A DNA stretch of 64,000 nucleotides from Cyclospora cayetanensis. Lineage: Eukaryota; Apicomplexa; Conoidasida; Eucoccidiorida; Eimeriidae. A program made the position numbers and the translations under genes. Within the stretch, counting starts at the first letter, position 1; every line of letters starts with the position of its first letter. The stretch covers positions 1 through 64,000 of the forward strand of contig NW_020312084.1 of assembly GCF_002999335.1 (NCBI RefSeq), given 5' to 3'. This document shows positions 15,289 to 27,466 of the stretch, in pieces. The notes beneath the pieces are model-generated. The model saw only the letters and a program-made list of their open reading frames with translations. It ran no database searches and was not told where the DNA came from.

Positions 15289-18200
15289 GATATAGATATC
15301 AATATATATATATATATACATATCAATATATATATATATATGTATATATATGTATATAGATATCAATATATATATACAAAAATACACATACAAAACGTAC
15401 ATACATACGTACAAAAACACAACACAGAGATAAAACACATACTTGCATACACATACTAAAATGCATACACATAAAAATAGAACAACACACAGATGAAACA
15501 TATACTTGCATACATACATACAAAAATACACACATACAAAAATACAACAACACACAGATGAAGCACATACATGCATGCATACATACAAAAACACAACAGC
15601 ACACAGATGAAACACATACTTGCATACACATACATACAAAAATACACGCATACAAAAATAAAACAACATAGAGATGATATACATACTTGCATACACATAC
15701 AAAAATACAACAACACACAGATGAAGCACATACATGCATGCACATACAAAAATACAAACACATATATAAATGCAACAACACACAGATGAAACACATACTT
15801 GCATACACATACTAAAATACACACACATATATAAATATAACAACACACAGATGAAACACATACTTGCATACACATACAAAAATACACACATACAAAAATA
15901 AAACAACATAGAGAGGATACACACACAAAAATACACATACATGCATACGTACGTACATTCATCCATACATACATAAATACACACGCGTTGCGCTAAAGAG
16001 GCACTGTCAAGTACATGTGGGAATATTTGTATTGTGCGTACAAAGCAACCCTGAGCAGAAGTGTGCATGATAAAGCGCGAACTACTCTAGAAACGCTAAA
16101 TGTATTCAAAACAAGACTGGACTGTGGCATGCAAAAGAAGAAAGACACCGTACAGTGACCACGTGCACACAGGCCGAGTGGAGGATCGTGAACGCGCGCG
16201 AATAATGCATTACAGAGGGAAACGCAAAGATTTACGACTCGAGAGATAGTAGGAGATAAAGTACATGACCAGAAAGAGAAAGACAGCAGGAAGGGGGGCT
16301 GCACAGGAAAAGGCCACGCAGAAGCATGGTGGGGGCAGTGCATCTCAGTGTTGCAGTGGTTGTCTATACCTTCAGGAAAGGGAATGCGCTTCTTGTAATG
16401 ATGCGGGAGCCCTCCGAACGGTTTTCTGTGTCTCCTCCTTGCGCCGAGCTCTTTCGCGGATGCAAGACGGGCAACAATTTCTAGATTGGGGGCCAAGACG
16501 ATTGCTGCGTATGCCCCTGTGGTTGCAGACGGAGGCGCTGTCTGTGGCAGCGGCTGTTGCTGTTGCTGCTGTCCTCTGGCTGCTGCTGCTGCCTCAGTCT
16601 CGGCTCCCACTGTGTACTGCGCGGGATTGATGGCGATTCTGTTGGCGAGAGAAATAATGCCGATGAGGTACACTTCGTAGTGGATGTACAGCACGCGGGC
16701 GAGCTCGAGAAACGGGACGCCCTCTACACACGCTGGGAACTCCATGCGGTAGATGGTGTAACCTGTGCCCCTCTCGTAATGCTGCAAGTCTTCCCTGCCT
16801 CGTCGTCCAAGTGCAGGCACTCTCCATGGCTTTCGCCTCTGCTGCTTCGAGAAGACGAACCAGCAGCCGACAAGGGGCAGGAAGCCAGGACAGCCTGCGC
16901 AGCTCCTCCCTAGCAGTTTCATCTTGACTTCGGAAATGCAGAGTGTCGCGTAGGCGCCCATGTCTTTGACGAGGCCCTTGCGGTGATCGTGTAGAAGCTG
17001 CACGTTGATAGGCCTCAAAGGAAAGCAAGCGGCACGGGCCCCTAGAAAGCGCAGCAGCGTCATCTGATCCTCTTCCTGCTCCCGTGTCTCTACACTCTCT
17101 CCAGATCCGGGAGCTAGAAGGGGGCCCTCTGCACTCTTGCGGCCTCCGAAGGCTTGAGGAAGCGCCCCAGTGATGGAGTAGGGTCTGCTGTTGCTGAAGA
17201 CGAAGACAGCTCGCGCTTCCGTGCATGCGGCACGGATGGCTGAGGGGAGAAGGGCCCCTCTGGCCCCCCCCTTGATGCAAATCCTGACACCCGAGTGTTT
17301 GAATGCCTTTTGGCAAGCTTCAACGTACGCGGGGACAGGAAGGGGCGTTATGAAGAGCAAGGCAGACGCGGATCCTGGGAAGGCACGTCCCACCTCGAAG
17401 CAAAAGGCAGTCAACTGCTGCGGTTGTATGGGCCCTAGAATGCACAGGTAGTCTTCGTCTTGCGTGGGTATGGTTCCGTAAGAAGTGCACGGCTCTCTGA
17501 GGGCCTCCATGAGCCGTTGGATCTCGCCGGGCAGGTATGCGAAGGCGGAGACGATGACGCACATGGCTAGCCCCCTTCCGGCAGGGGTCCTCGGAGCGAA
17601 ATCGCCATAGCCTACAGTCATGACCGTCACAACTGCGTAAAAGCACAAGTCGAAGACTGACATGTAGTTCGCTTCGACATCGGGGGCTTCCAGAATGAAG
17701 ATGCCACCCGCGAAAGTCAGCACGATCATGAGCCAGGAAACACCGATCGACACCACGCGCAGAGACACCAGAGACAGCGTTGGAAAGCACGTGCCTAAGA
17801 CTGTCTCCGTGCGCAGGAGCCGCAGGAAACGCAGCCATCCAAGCCCCAAGAGCCAGGGATAGTTCTGCGCCTTGGGATCAGAGACAAAGAGCCGGATCAC
17901 CATCGCCGAGATGGGCAAGGTAACGATGTCAATAATGGAGTGCGGAGACAGCACAAAGTTCAAGGGCGAGGAGGCCGTTATGAGGCCCACACAGTAATCC
18001 CCCGTCACCATCCACACAAAGAGAGCCTCCACCACCGAATACGTATGTGGGAGGGCCGTAAAAGACCAATTCAGGAGGCCCTTCATCCCGGGGGCCCTCT
18101 CCATGTACGTTGTTGCCCACAACCAAACCCCACACCACGCCAAAGTGCGTGCCAAGATGGCTAGCAGGCCTGCTGGAGATGTCAAAGTTGGGAGGAGCCA

Positions 18201-20359
18201 GCAGCGACAGCCGGCCAGAAGGATCTGTCCTAACAGCGACAGAATTCTCCAGGGGAGGCCCCACCGGCGGCTCTCGCGGGCCTCCTCTTCGGGGCCCCCA
18301 CTATAGAGGCCCCCAGCCGCTTTACCGACGGTGGCGGCAGGGATGTCGGAGACAATGTCGGAGTGGCTCTCCGCTTCCAGGCGCTGCAGCAAGGAACGCA
18401 GCTTCGCCTCGACAGTCCGAGGCTTCTTGGGAGGTGCCATGAAGAAGTCTGCGCTGGTTGCAGCCCTAAATGCAGAGGAGAGCCGTTGCTGTTGAGGGCC
18501 CAGCTGGGGCACGCCTAAGAAGCCTTCCGCATCGCTGCAGTATCTAACGAGCTTCTGTCCACCCTCCAGCCCCCAAACGGCCTCAGAAATGCCAGCTTCC
18601 ATGCCGGCGACGGTGTGTCTGTGCGTCACGAATCCATGACTTGCGTCCAATCCAAAGGGACTCCCCTCTTGAGCGGCTGACACCTCCGCACGCCACTGGC
18701 CCGCACCTGCCCTGCTGTTTCTGTAGACGAGCCAGAGGCGAGACAGATCGTCTGAGACAAACCTCCGAGGCCCCTCCATCTCGCTCCTCTCCACCGGAAT
18801 TCCGTTGATGCTCACAGGAAGAGCCAAGGGGCCCCCGCGCTCCCCCGAAACGTCGCCTGAGAAGGCACGAGCAGCAAGCAACTCCGGAATTTCGTCTCGG
18901 TAGGCCCTGGGGTACTGCTGCTGCCATCCTCCGATCTGCTGTTGCTGCGACTGCCCTTGCTGCTTCTTGCCGCCGTCTCTCCTGCAACAGCACCACCACC
19001 TCCAACAGAGGCCCTTCTGGTGCTCGCGTTTCGTCACCCGGGACGTGGGGCCCCCTGCCCTCTCACTCAACATGTTCCGCGCTTGCAAAGCTTCTGCTTC
19101 GATCTGCATCTGCCGCAGAAGCTGCTTCTGGTGATCCCTGGGAGTCATGGCCGGAAACTGCGTTGTCGTGTGTCTCCTGCCATCCACCCGGTGGCTATAT
19201 CCTAACAGGCGGCCTATGAACAAACGAGAAATACAGCCTCGCAGCCAGACATGGAACCCGAAGCACCTCAAAGGCGAAAGCGCAAAGGCCTACGAAGGCA
19301 AAGGAAAAGGCGGGAGGAGGACGGGAGGAAAGTGTAGGCCGGTGTAATTCCCCTCCCCCCACCACATAATCGCATGCAGGTGTACAGGCACAAGAGGGCG
19401 GAGGGCAAACAAAAGGCGGCCTATACAGATGCATATATATATATATAAACAGATGCCGAGTCCAGCCTATACAGATGCATACATATATATATATATAAAC
19501 AGATGCCGAGTGCAGCCTTGATGGGCAGCGGCTTTTTCAGGCAAACCTTCACGCAGCATGCCTTACCATGGAAGTATCCCTTAAGCTGACGCCTCCACTT
19601 GGGAACTTTTAAAGACAAATGTGCCAGCAGCTGCATGATGATGTGCACCCCGATCGCCGGCAAAACGTACAAGCCAGTTGTGTTCCTGTGAAGGTCTAAG
19701 GCCGTTGTGGTGACGATTAGGACCGCAAATGCTCCACAAAAAGCCCTTTCGAACCATTTAAAAAGCCAGCGCAGGCGTCGTCGCACCCAGAAACCAACTC
19801 CGCTACCCTCATCCTTGTAAGAAGACGCCCTTACCTCTCCAGGGGGTGGATCCTCCGTCTCCCCATTGGTGAGGTCTCCACCCTCCGTTGTACCGGGCAA
19901 AGGAGCTTCTGGAGACGTGTGGCCATTCGAAGTCTCCCCTGCAGGGGGGCTGATGCCGCCTAAAGGAACAACTACCTGGGTGCACGGTGAGTTACTGCTG
20001 CGCTGCGAGCCAAGAGGCCCGAGGGGCCCCCCACGAGAACCCTCATCCTGGCTCGAAATCGCGAAGCTAACGCCTAAAGGGCCCCCCCTTGGGGGCCTCC
20101 AACTGCCAAGCTCGCTCTGATCGCCAGGAGTGCGTTGGCTTGGTGTTTCTTGGGTTTGCTGCGCTGGCTGCGGCTGCATCCTGCTTCGTCCAGTGCCCTC
20201 GCCAGGCTTTAAAGCGGAAGCGACTGACGGATCGGGAACGTCGGAGGCAGTTGAGGATGGATGCGCCTGGGGTGGACTCTTAGCGACAGGACCGCGTGGT
20301 GGTACCCTGGGAGGGCCCCCTGGCGCTAAAAAAGCAAGGTCCTTGGGTAAGGAGCTCAT
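13768..20359 (-). CDS. potassium channel with RCK-type domains
   Basis: A large voltage-gated-like K+ channel of the calcium-activated (BK/SLO-like) class, acting in a membrane. The model is exon 1 20359-19567, exon 2 19213-16370 and exon 3 15119-13768, in phase, 1662 residues. Exon 1 is a Pro/Gly-rich cytosolic stretch followed by two hydrophobic helices (about residues 200-250). Exon 2 holds further membrane helices, an Arg-spaced S4-like helix, S5, the selectivity filter TVGYGDF (about residue 800), S6 and an RCK-like region. Exon 3 holds a second RCK-like block ([20 protein letters not shown]) and a Gln run coded near 14226-14278. Exon 2 is certain. Joining exon 1 is inferred from a strong donor (ATG^GTAAGG), a good acceptor and matching phase; exon 1 could instead be a separate gene. 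The last ~25 residues are doubtful. Confidence 0.85.
15164..15375. repeat. (TA)n-rich block inside channel intron
   Basis: Alternating TA runs broken by GATATAGATATC-type words, about 210 bases, lying in the second intron of the potassium channel gene (15120-16369). The block itself contains a longer-period duplication: the segment around 15226-15270 recurs at about 15287-15330. Confidence 0.93.
15376..15985. repeat. minisatellite of ~48-66 bp units in channel intron
   Basis: About nine imperfect tandem copies with core words ACAACACACAGATGAA, ACACATACTTGCATACACAT and ACAAAAATACA. Unit length varies from about 48 to 66 bases because the spacer between the core words expands and contracts. 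On the sense (-) strand of the host gene the array has no stop codon in any frame over most of its length, so three overlapping Cys/Tyr/Val-rich frames stay open through it. Confidence 0.9.
19409..19515. repeat. ~51 bp tandem duplication
   Basis: Two copies of a unit containing CCTATACAGATGCATA, a TA run and AAACAGATGCCGAGT follow each other directly. They differ by a few bases and by the TA count. The duplication lies in the first predicted intron of the potassium channel gene (19214-19566). Confidence 0.9.
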
Positions 20360-23300
20360 TGTGGTATCCTGCTGTCAGGGTTCGACTGCAGCTGGAGCCG
20401 CTGCCGGAGCGGCAGGCCGTTGCTCCAGCATTTGCCGCTTCTCCTGCTGCTCTTGTTGTTGCTGCGACGGTGGCAGGCTCTGAAGCCCATGCGAAGGGGG
20501 GCTAGTGGCGTCTTCTGCCAATCCCTCTGCGACTGATGCACTCTTCGCACGAATGGATGCCTCCGGGCTCAAACGCACCTCCCGAAAAGGTTCACGGCAA
20601 GAGGATTCCCAGCTAGCAACACTCGCACGACTGCTGGTGCTGCTGCTTTGCCGTGCCTACCACAGCCACAAATGACCCTCTTAATTGTGTCTATATCATA
20701 GAAAACGCTTTAATATCCTTGAGTATGTACGATACGTCGCGGCTGACTTGGTTTGAGGGGTTTGTTGCCTCGTCAGCTCGCATGCACCTCTGCAGCATCC
20801 CAGTCTCGAGCTGCCAATACGCCCAAGAACCACAAGTGGAATGAAAGTTTATTTACACCATTTTCTACCAACTGACGACACCTACTGGCCTTCCAACTTA
20901 CCTAAATAAAGGACTTATGCCGACAATCCCACAGGGGCCCCAGGGGGCCCCCTGTTCGTCAGAGCTGGCACGGCCGGAAACGGATCCCGAGTCATCAGCT
21001 CTGACTCCTAACCCTTTCGCCTCGATCTAAAGTGTCTCGTACTGGAGGTATTGCCAGCTAAGCCATCAAAAATAGTGGCAAAGGAAGCATTGCGTCTATA
21101 TTGTCTTCCGTGCAACGAGCAAAAGCACTACCAGCCGAAGGAAAAAAGCTGCACGCGGCAAGGCCACTCCTCGGAACTGCACCGAGGTGGTCTTCGCGGC
21201 AGGCAGAAATATTAAACATTAGGTTTCTCTACGCTCGCATGAGGGTGGCCTGAGAAAAAAACGCAGCATGCCATTGTACCAGCAACGCTGATGGCCACCG
21301 CGCAGAGTAAGAAGCCAGCAGAAGACTACTGCAGCTACTGTTGGTGCCTCTGCTCCAACATCAAAGTGAAAGGCGTATTCTAATTTGTAGGGGCGTGTGA
21401 TGCCCTGCACTACCTTCTCTCTTATTCCCTCGGAACCCTAGCACCACTAGGCCCGTCGGAGCTACCCCAGTCGCGGAGCACTTGCAGCACAAATCTGGTT
21501 GCTGCAGTGAATAGCTGATTTAATTACTCGAGCTACTATAGGGGCAAGCGTTTCTGTGTGGCACGTGGAAAAATCGGGTTTGTGGCGGTTAAGTTACACG
21601 CCGGCACCTTGTACACATACACTTTGATAGTGTCCGCTACCAGGGCAAGAAGAGAAAAAGTGCTGATCACGCGGACCCCCTAGTTGATGAGGTAATCACT
21701 GGTTTCCCAGAATCCTTAACTCTGAGATCCGTTCCCAGGTACTTCAGAGAAAACTGCAAACTTTTAGGAGAGATAGAACTGTAGGGCAGAAAAAGGCGTG
21801 TCAAGGTGCGCTCAGTAGCCTATCATGGACTTGACGGTACTGTTGCAGCTCTTTTTGGAGGGCACCTGGGGTATTGCTGCGGGTGACACTACTGTAACTG
21901 GTCTTAGTGTGAGTTGGCGAGGCCTACAATTCTTATGCTGGGTTTTGCAAATATGTACAGAGAGACACCTAACTGCGTTGGAATATATTCAGATATTAAA
22001 CGGATGTTTCTTAGCTGTGGGCTGAGCAGCAGACAGGCAAGTACACAGAGAGAGCAACTGTATTACCCCATTCGAACCCTCCCATATGCAATACCTTCCC
22101 CATGAAGAACCAAAATAAGACCAGTTCAGCGTCAAGGTACCTGTGACTATCCTTCATGGTGTTCACCGTACAGCAAGATGCCAAGCGTCTCTGATCAGGC
22201 TGAGCCGCAGTCTGTTATCTTGTATTGGAGAATCCAAACGACCCTAGAGTCTGCAGTATGGGCATCTTCTAAATATATATATATATATATATATATCCCA
22301 AACTTCACGCACGTCCTCCCGTCTGTGATCTTTTTATCTGTTGCTGAGCACTTCACGTCTCGTCAAGACGCAAAGGATATGAGAACACAACCAGCAGAGG
22401 CAGCGGATGGCGTGAGCGGCTCTGAAATTTATGAGCCTCACAAAAAAATATGAGTGCGAAAGTTGAAGGCTTACATTGTGTATTCATTTCAAGGAAAGTC
22501 GAGCTATTCACTTACCCTATAAGCTCCTTTTATAATATCTGTATGGAAGCACTTTCAACATCGAATTTTCGACCAAATCAAATAGAAAAGTGTCAAGCGC
22601 TCCCCTAACAGTTTCCTCACTCGTCGCCCTTTCCACGAAAGGGCCCGACATAAAGGAGTAAAGAAAAGCCGCGGCATATGGCCGTTATTGCTCTCATCTC
22701 CTCATCGCACAGTTGCTGGCATCCAGTTGCACAGAGCAACTTGTTTTGCACAAGCAAACAATGTTACAAAATATTTTTTGTTGAACTAATTCTGTCTGCT
22801 CTGCAAAATATAACACTAGGCGAGTAGCGCAAAGAATAGCCGATTCGTAAAAACAGCTAGTATGCCAGCAAGTTTTAGGTAAACCGTTCACCCGCTGCAT
22901 TCGGAGCTCTAAATGCATTTAGGAAGCTTCTTCAGAAGCCGTGCGAACACGCTATAGTAAGATGAGCACTCACGCATCCTTCTTGTCTCCTACAATCCTG
23001 TGCTATTCATCCCGCTAGCCGCGCATTCAAACCTGAATGAGCCATAATTAGATAGAAGAGCGCCTACTCATTAGATAGCCTGGAACCAAATGCAGCTTCA
23101 CAAGATGCTTTGCCATTGTCGGAAGGGGAATAAACAGCTGCAAGCAACGCTGTTAAGCAAGTTTCATTAAGTAAGCCACCATTTCGGTACCCCGCTATTT
23201 ATAGACGTGCAGAAATGCAGTGGTACCCAACCGCATGCAACAGGGACGCCATCTACAAGAATGCGGACCATGGTACACCCTGTAGCTAGGGAAGGAATTA

Positions 23301-24493
23301 TAAAAGTTATGAATTATAAGCTGAGTCCACTTGAATGCCACACACTAGTGGCTCAAAGAACAGAAGAAGGTAAGTGAAAGCTAGGTAAGTGTATGGATGG
23401 CGTAACAGTGAGGGTGGAAAGAATCCGTCCTTGGAGCCTTTATTGAATTCAGACCCCAGCAAGCCTGCAGCGCTCCATTTATGGTCTCTGCATCGAGATA
23501 TGACAGGCAAACAAATCAGTCCATTCATCACCAATTCTTAATCGAATTATGCATAGTACAGTAGAAAGTGTTTGACAGTAGCGTAGCCTGCTACAGAGCC
23601 CTGCGTTTAAGCCCGCATCTCGTTGTAAATTACGCAGCACAGCTTGTTACACACAGCATTTCAAGAGGCACGGGGACCAGTTCACGGAATACGGCGATTT
23701 GAATAGTGACTCTGGCTACACCGACGTCCAGTACCGAGAGGGAAGCCAATCAATTTTGATCGCTTTTTCTACTACGCATCTAAGCAACAGTGTCGCTCAA
23801 GGCTAGAAGGAGCCACTACCATCACGTGGCAGCCAAAGAGGCGAAAGGGAGGCTTGTAAGGTTCGAATTGGAAGTCTGAAGCTGCAGCATGCATATCAAG
23901 GTGCTAGCGATATGGCACACAACTTGCTGGGTGGTCTGTCCCTTTGGCCAGAGAGCAAATGATGGCTATGCTGACAGTTTCTGCATGCAGCCCGAGCATA
24001 GCAACTCACCAAAAACAGGAAGAAACGGACTACGGAAGCAATACTGTCACTCGCCGAGTTCTCCTAGCGGCCTTGCGAGCTGCTTGATGGGGCTGCAGCT
24101 GAACCATTGTGTGTCCACTGCCGACAGTGGAAGACATGTTGATTCATGTAAAGGTAGTAAATCCATGCTGAGAGGATAATTTTGAGGGTTTTCTTTCGGT
24201 TTGCATTCGTCTGTGCGCATGCACAAAGCCACTGCGCGTGTTTTGAACGCTGCAGCAGCAGGCCAGAGGGACAAAATACCACAGCGTATCCTTCCTTGAA
24301 GTTTGGCATCTAACACCTACGTCCTGTGGATGTGCCCCTCGAATATTTCCCGTGTCATTCCTTCAGCTTTTCGAGGTCGGCCTTCCCTCTCTCCCCCTTC
24401 GCCTTATCGAATCCCCCTGGCGCGCGTGGCGAGCTCACCTATGACCAACCGGAGGTTCAGCAACGATAAGGCTGGAGGCTAGGGCTTAGCGGG
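20360..24493. other. AT-richer gene-free stretch
   Basis: About 4.1 kb between the start of the channel gene and the TMEM184 gene. CAG-type repeats are nearly absent; frames are short and broken, none with a recognisable domain. A nearly pure AT run sits at 22271-22297. A GC-rich imperfect inverted repeat (GGGGCCCC words) lies at 20932-20954. The composition is that of a repeat-poor segment as described for Eimeria chromosomes. Confidence 0.6.
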
Positions 24494-27126
24494 ATGTCTC
24501 TTGTTCTGGAAGGCCGCTTCTATGATACTGCTGCAACAGCTGGCACTGCAGTTGCCTGCATTCTGGCTTCGCTGCCGCTGTTAAGCCCCTGCTGCAGGCT
24601 GTTGCTGCCCCGGGGGTTGAGCAGCAACAACTGCAGCATCAGGAGCAAGCCAAGTGCTGCGCCTTCCACCTCTGAGTTCCGCACAGCTCCCACGACTCTG
24701 GCTTACCGCATCATTCTTATGGTCCCTGTCTACGCTTTGACATCTTTACTGGCCTTTCTCTTCTGCTCTCCCCAGGGTTCCTTGCAGCATGCAGGAGCTC
24801 GACCCTTAGAACTAGCGTCAGATTCGACTACCAATGCCTCCGTTTTCCCAGGAGGCCGTATTCCAGGTCGTGCCGCTGCAGCGGCAGCGGCAGCAGCAAC
24901 TGCCCTAAAGCAAGGCAGTGGCGGCTGGAGAGGCCTCTGGCTTCGGGGGGCACGTGAGGCCTATGAAGTGTATGCACTCTACACTTTTCTTGAATTGATG
25001 ATTGCACTCCTGGGAGGAGAACAACAGGCTGTTAACCAGCTGCACCTCAAGGTCTGCCTTCAACGGCAACGCTGTTGGCTCGTGCTGGGACTGCCGCTGT
25101 TGCCCCTTGAGTAGTGCTGCACATGCGGACAGTCTGTACTGACTTTTAGGCTGTAGAAAACGGCACTCTAGTGCATGCATGTGCTGCTTTGGCTGATGGG
25201 AAAGCCTCTATTCACGACCCCAGAAAAGAAGCCACTCAACTAGACAGAAGAACCAAAGCACCAGGATGCATGAACGCTGCCGGCAAGTGTGCTGCGTTTT
25301 TGCTCGCCTTTGCTGTGGTGGCATTTTCGCAGGGAACTTTGCAGCATGTGTGGCCCTTCAACCATGTTCTGCCTCCAATGGAATGCGATCGGTAAGAACC
25401 CCACCCATTTGCGGCTCTGTGCGGCGTACCGGGGTGTCCATACAGCTGCTGCTGCTTCTGCTGCAGTAAAACCCAAGGGGCCGCGTCCCTGTGCACCTTT
25501 TATGTGCGTTTCTCCTGCAGAGCGTGGCTAGGTCATATCAAACGGCTAGCTGCGCAGTTTGTTTTCGTTAAGCCGGCTGCATTTGTAAGGTCCTCTACCC
25601 TCCGTGCCAGTGCGGCTGCTGCTGAGCGCTCCCAACCGCAGGTCCTGCAGCGACACGCCTTTTTGGCACGGCATAGTGCATGCAGACAGCCTGGAAGAAG
25701 TCCGCTCAACCCAAATCTATGAAGCCTAGCTTGAGCTCGCGTCTGTCTCAGGTTCTCAGCGCATGCATGCAGCAGGAGGGCTTCTTCTTCGTGGCGCTCA
25801 TCAGCAACATCTCTGCTGCGGTAAGGGACGTGGTGGCGTTATTTTAATATGCTTTCGCCGCTCTAACGGCAGGAGTGCCCTGTCACTTTTCTTGCAGCCT
25901 TTGATACGCACAGCGACTCCGGCAGGGGATGCGCCGCATTTCCAGAGTTTTGGTATAGGCTCTACATCTCAAGAGCGGTGCCAGTCGGTGGTGATTTTGC
26001 ATCTGAAATCATAGTGTCTCCCTTGCACGCGCATGCCTGTATCCGGGTGTCTCCGCAGGTCGCCATGTATGCACTCATTCTTTTTTATATGGCAGTGCGG
26101 CGGCCCTTGGCTCCATGGAGGCCTCTCCCGAAGTTTTTATGGCTCAAGGCCGTCGTCTTTGTGTGCTTTTGGTGAGGCGGAAGGGTAGCCACCATGTGTC
26201 GTGTGGGGGTGCAGGAAGCCTCATGGAGTGGAGGTGTCTGCTACCAAGGCTCAGGGTTCACGTAAATATATCTTTTTTGTCATGACTGCCATGACACAGG
26301 TTGCCCAATTTTTAGTTCTCCCCTGATGCAGACCGCAGCAAGATGCTTTCTCTGTCCGGTGTACTGATGGGACCTTGGTTTTTCTTACGCTGGTATGGCA
26401 ATGCTTTTGTGTAGGCAATCCCTTGGACTGCGCTGGCTAGCTGGATTGTTTATTCCTGGGAACCGTGAGGCAGCAGCAGCTGCGGCTGCCCGGCTTCAAG
26501 ACTGGCTTATTTGCCTTGAAATGGTCCCTTGCGCGGTCAGTGCTAAGCAGTAGTTACGTAGCAAAGCCTGTTAGAACAAGTGTAGACCCAATTTATCCAC
26601 AGATGCGTACTGGCTTGCCGTCATGTGCAACGGCACTCGGTTGGAGGATGCATGCAGCCGCACGGCCTCAATCTGAATTTCCTGCGCTTTAGAACTGTGT
26701 GCTATGCTGTGTCTGCTGCTATGTCTGGTGCAGGCAGCCCATCTATGGGCCTTTCCTGCTCGGGAATTCGCCGCTTTGGGGTGTCCAGGTGGCTCCCCCA
26801 GGCTTGAAGGGCGACATGCAGCAGAAGATGAGTGCTCAGTGCTGCTGCAGGCGGCCAATTTCGCGGCTGCTTCTGCATCAACACGTGCAGATACACCCGG
26901 TGCGGATGCACGCGGCAGATGCGCTTTCGATGGAACCCCAGATGACACCGGAAACGGAAGCGTCCTTAAGAAGCCGCTGCATCAGCTCATAACCAGCGTG
27001 CACCAGCTGCTGATGTCGGACGCTGTGCTCAGTGATGCAACGCATGCAGTTTTCGGCCCACAGCAGCAACAGCGGGAGTTTCACTTAGAACCACGGTCTT
27101 CAACAGGCATATCAGGGGGACAGTAA
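24494..27126 (+). CDS. TMEM184: TMEM184/DUF300 multi-span membrane protein
   Basis: A seven-helix membrane protein of the TMEM184/LAZ1/Ost-alpha (DUF300) family; members are transporters or receptors of unclear substrate. Seven exons: 24494-25051, 25150-25391, 25521-25584, 25752-25820, 26059-26171, 26415-26535 and 26734-27126; in phase, 519 residues. Family blocks are in order: YRIILMVPVYALTSLLAFLF (about 71-90), EAYEVYALYTFLELMIALLGGE-type block in two parts (about 155-176), the PF...LPPM segment, VAMYALILFYMAVRRPLAPW, and the joined block CLEMVPCAAAHLWAFPA, which aligns without gaps across the sixth intron. The latter fixed an otherwise weak donor (GCG^GTCAGT). An Ala run interrupts the region before the second block. 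The C-terminal ~100 residues are divergent. The next gene is convergent, 340 bases away. Confidence 0.9.
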
Positions 27127-27466
27127 CTCTCAACACGATACAGGCAGCGCATGTGTATTGTGAAATCGCAGCAGCTCCCGCTGGCTTGGTAGCTTTGCGT
27201 CCACCAAGCGGGCAGCTGCAACTTTTCAAAGAAAACAGCTGCAACAGCGACCATTGCCGTTGCAGATTCGGAATTGCGGCCGAGAAGACCGGTCCCTAGC
27301 CTCATTTGTCTCTTGTTTTTGAACGCAAAACTCCAATCCACTGGCTGCGCAGCTGTAGGAGGCTGCTCGCAGCGTCTGTTTCCTGCTGGTGCACTCATGC
27401 TGCAGCATCAAGGGTAGCTCGTCACAGGTGGCAACAAGGCTGAAGGGGAGTTTTCAAGAAACAAAA

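Noticed and set aside
15323..16068. Long Cys/Tyr/Val-rich frames on the - strand
   Set aside because: They are translations of stop-free tandem repeats in an intron, with three overlapping frames open at once.
23862..23871. GGTTCGAATT resembling a tRNA T-loop
   Set aside because: No matching acceptor stem, D-arm or anticodon arm at the required distances.
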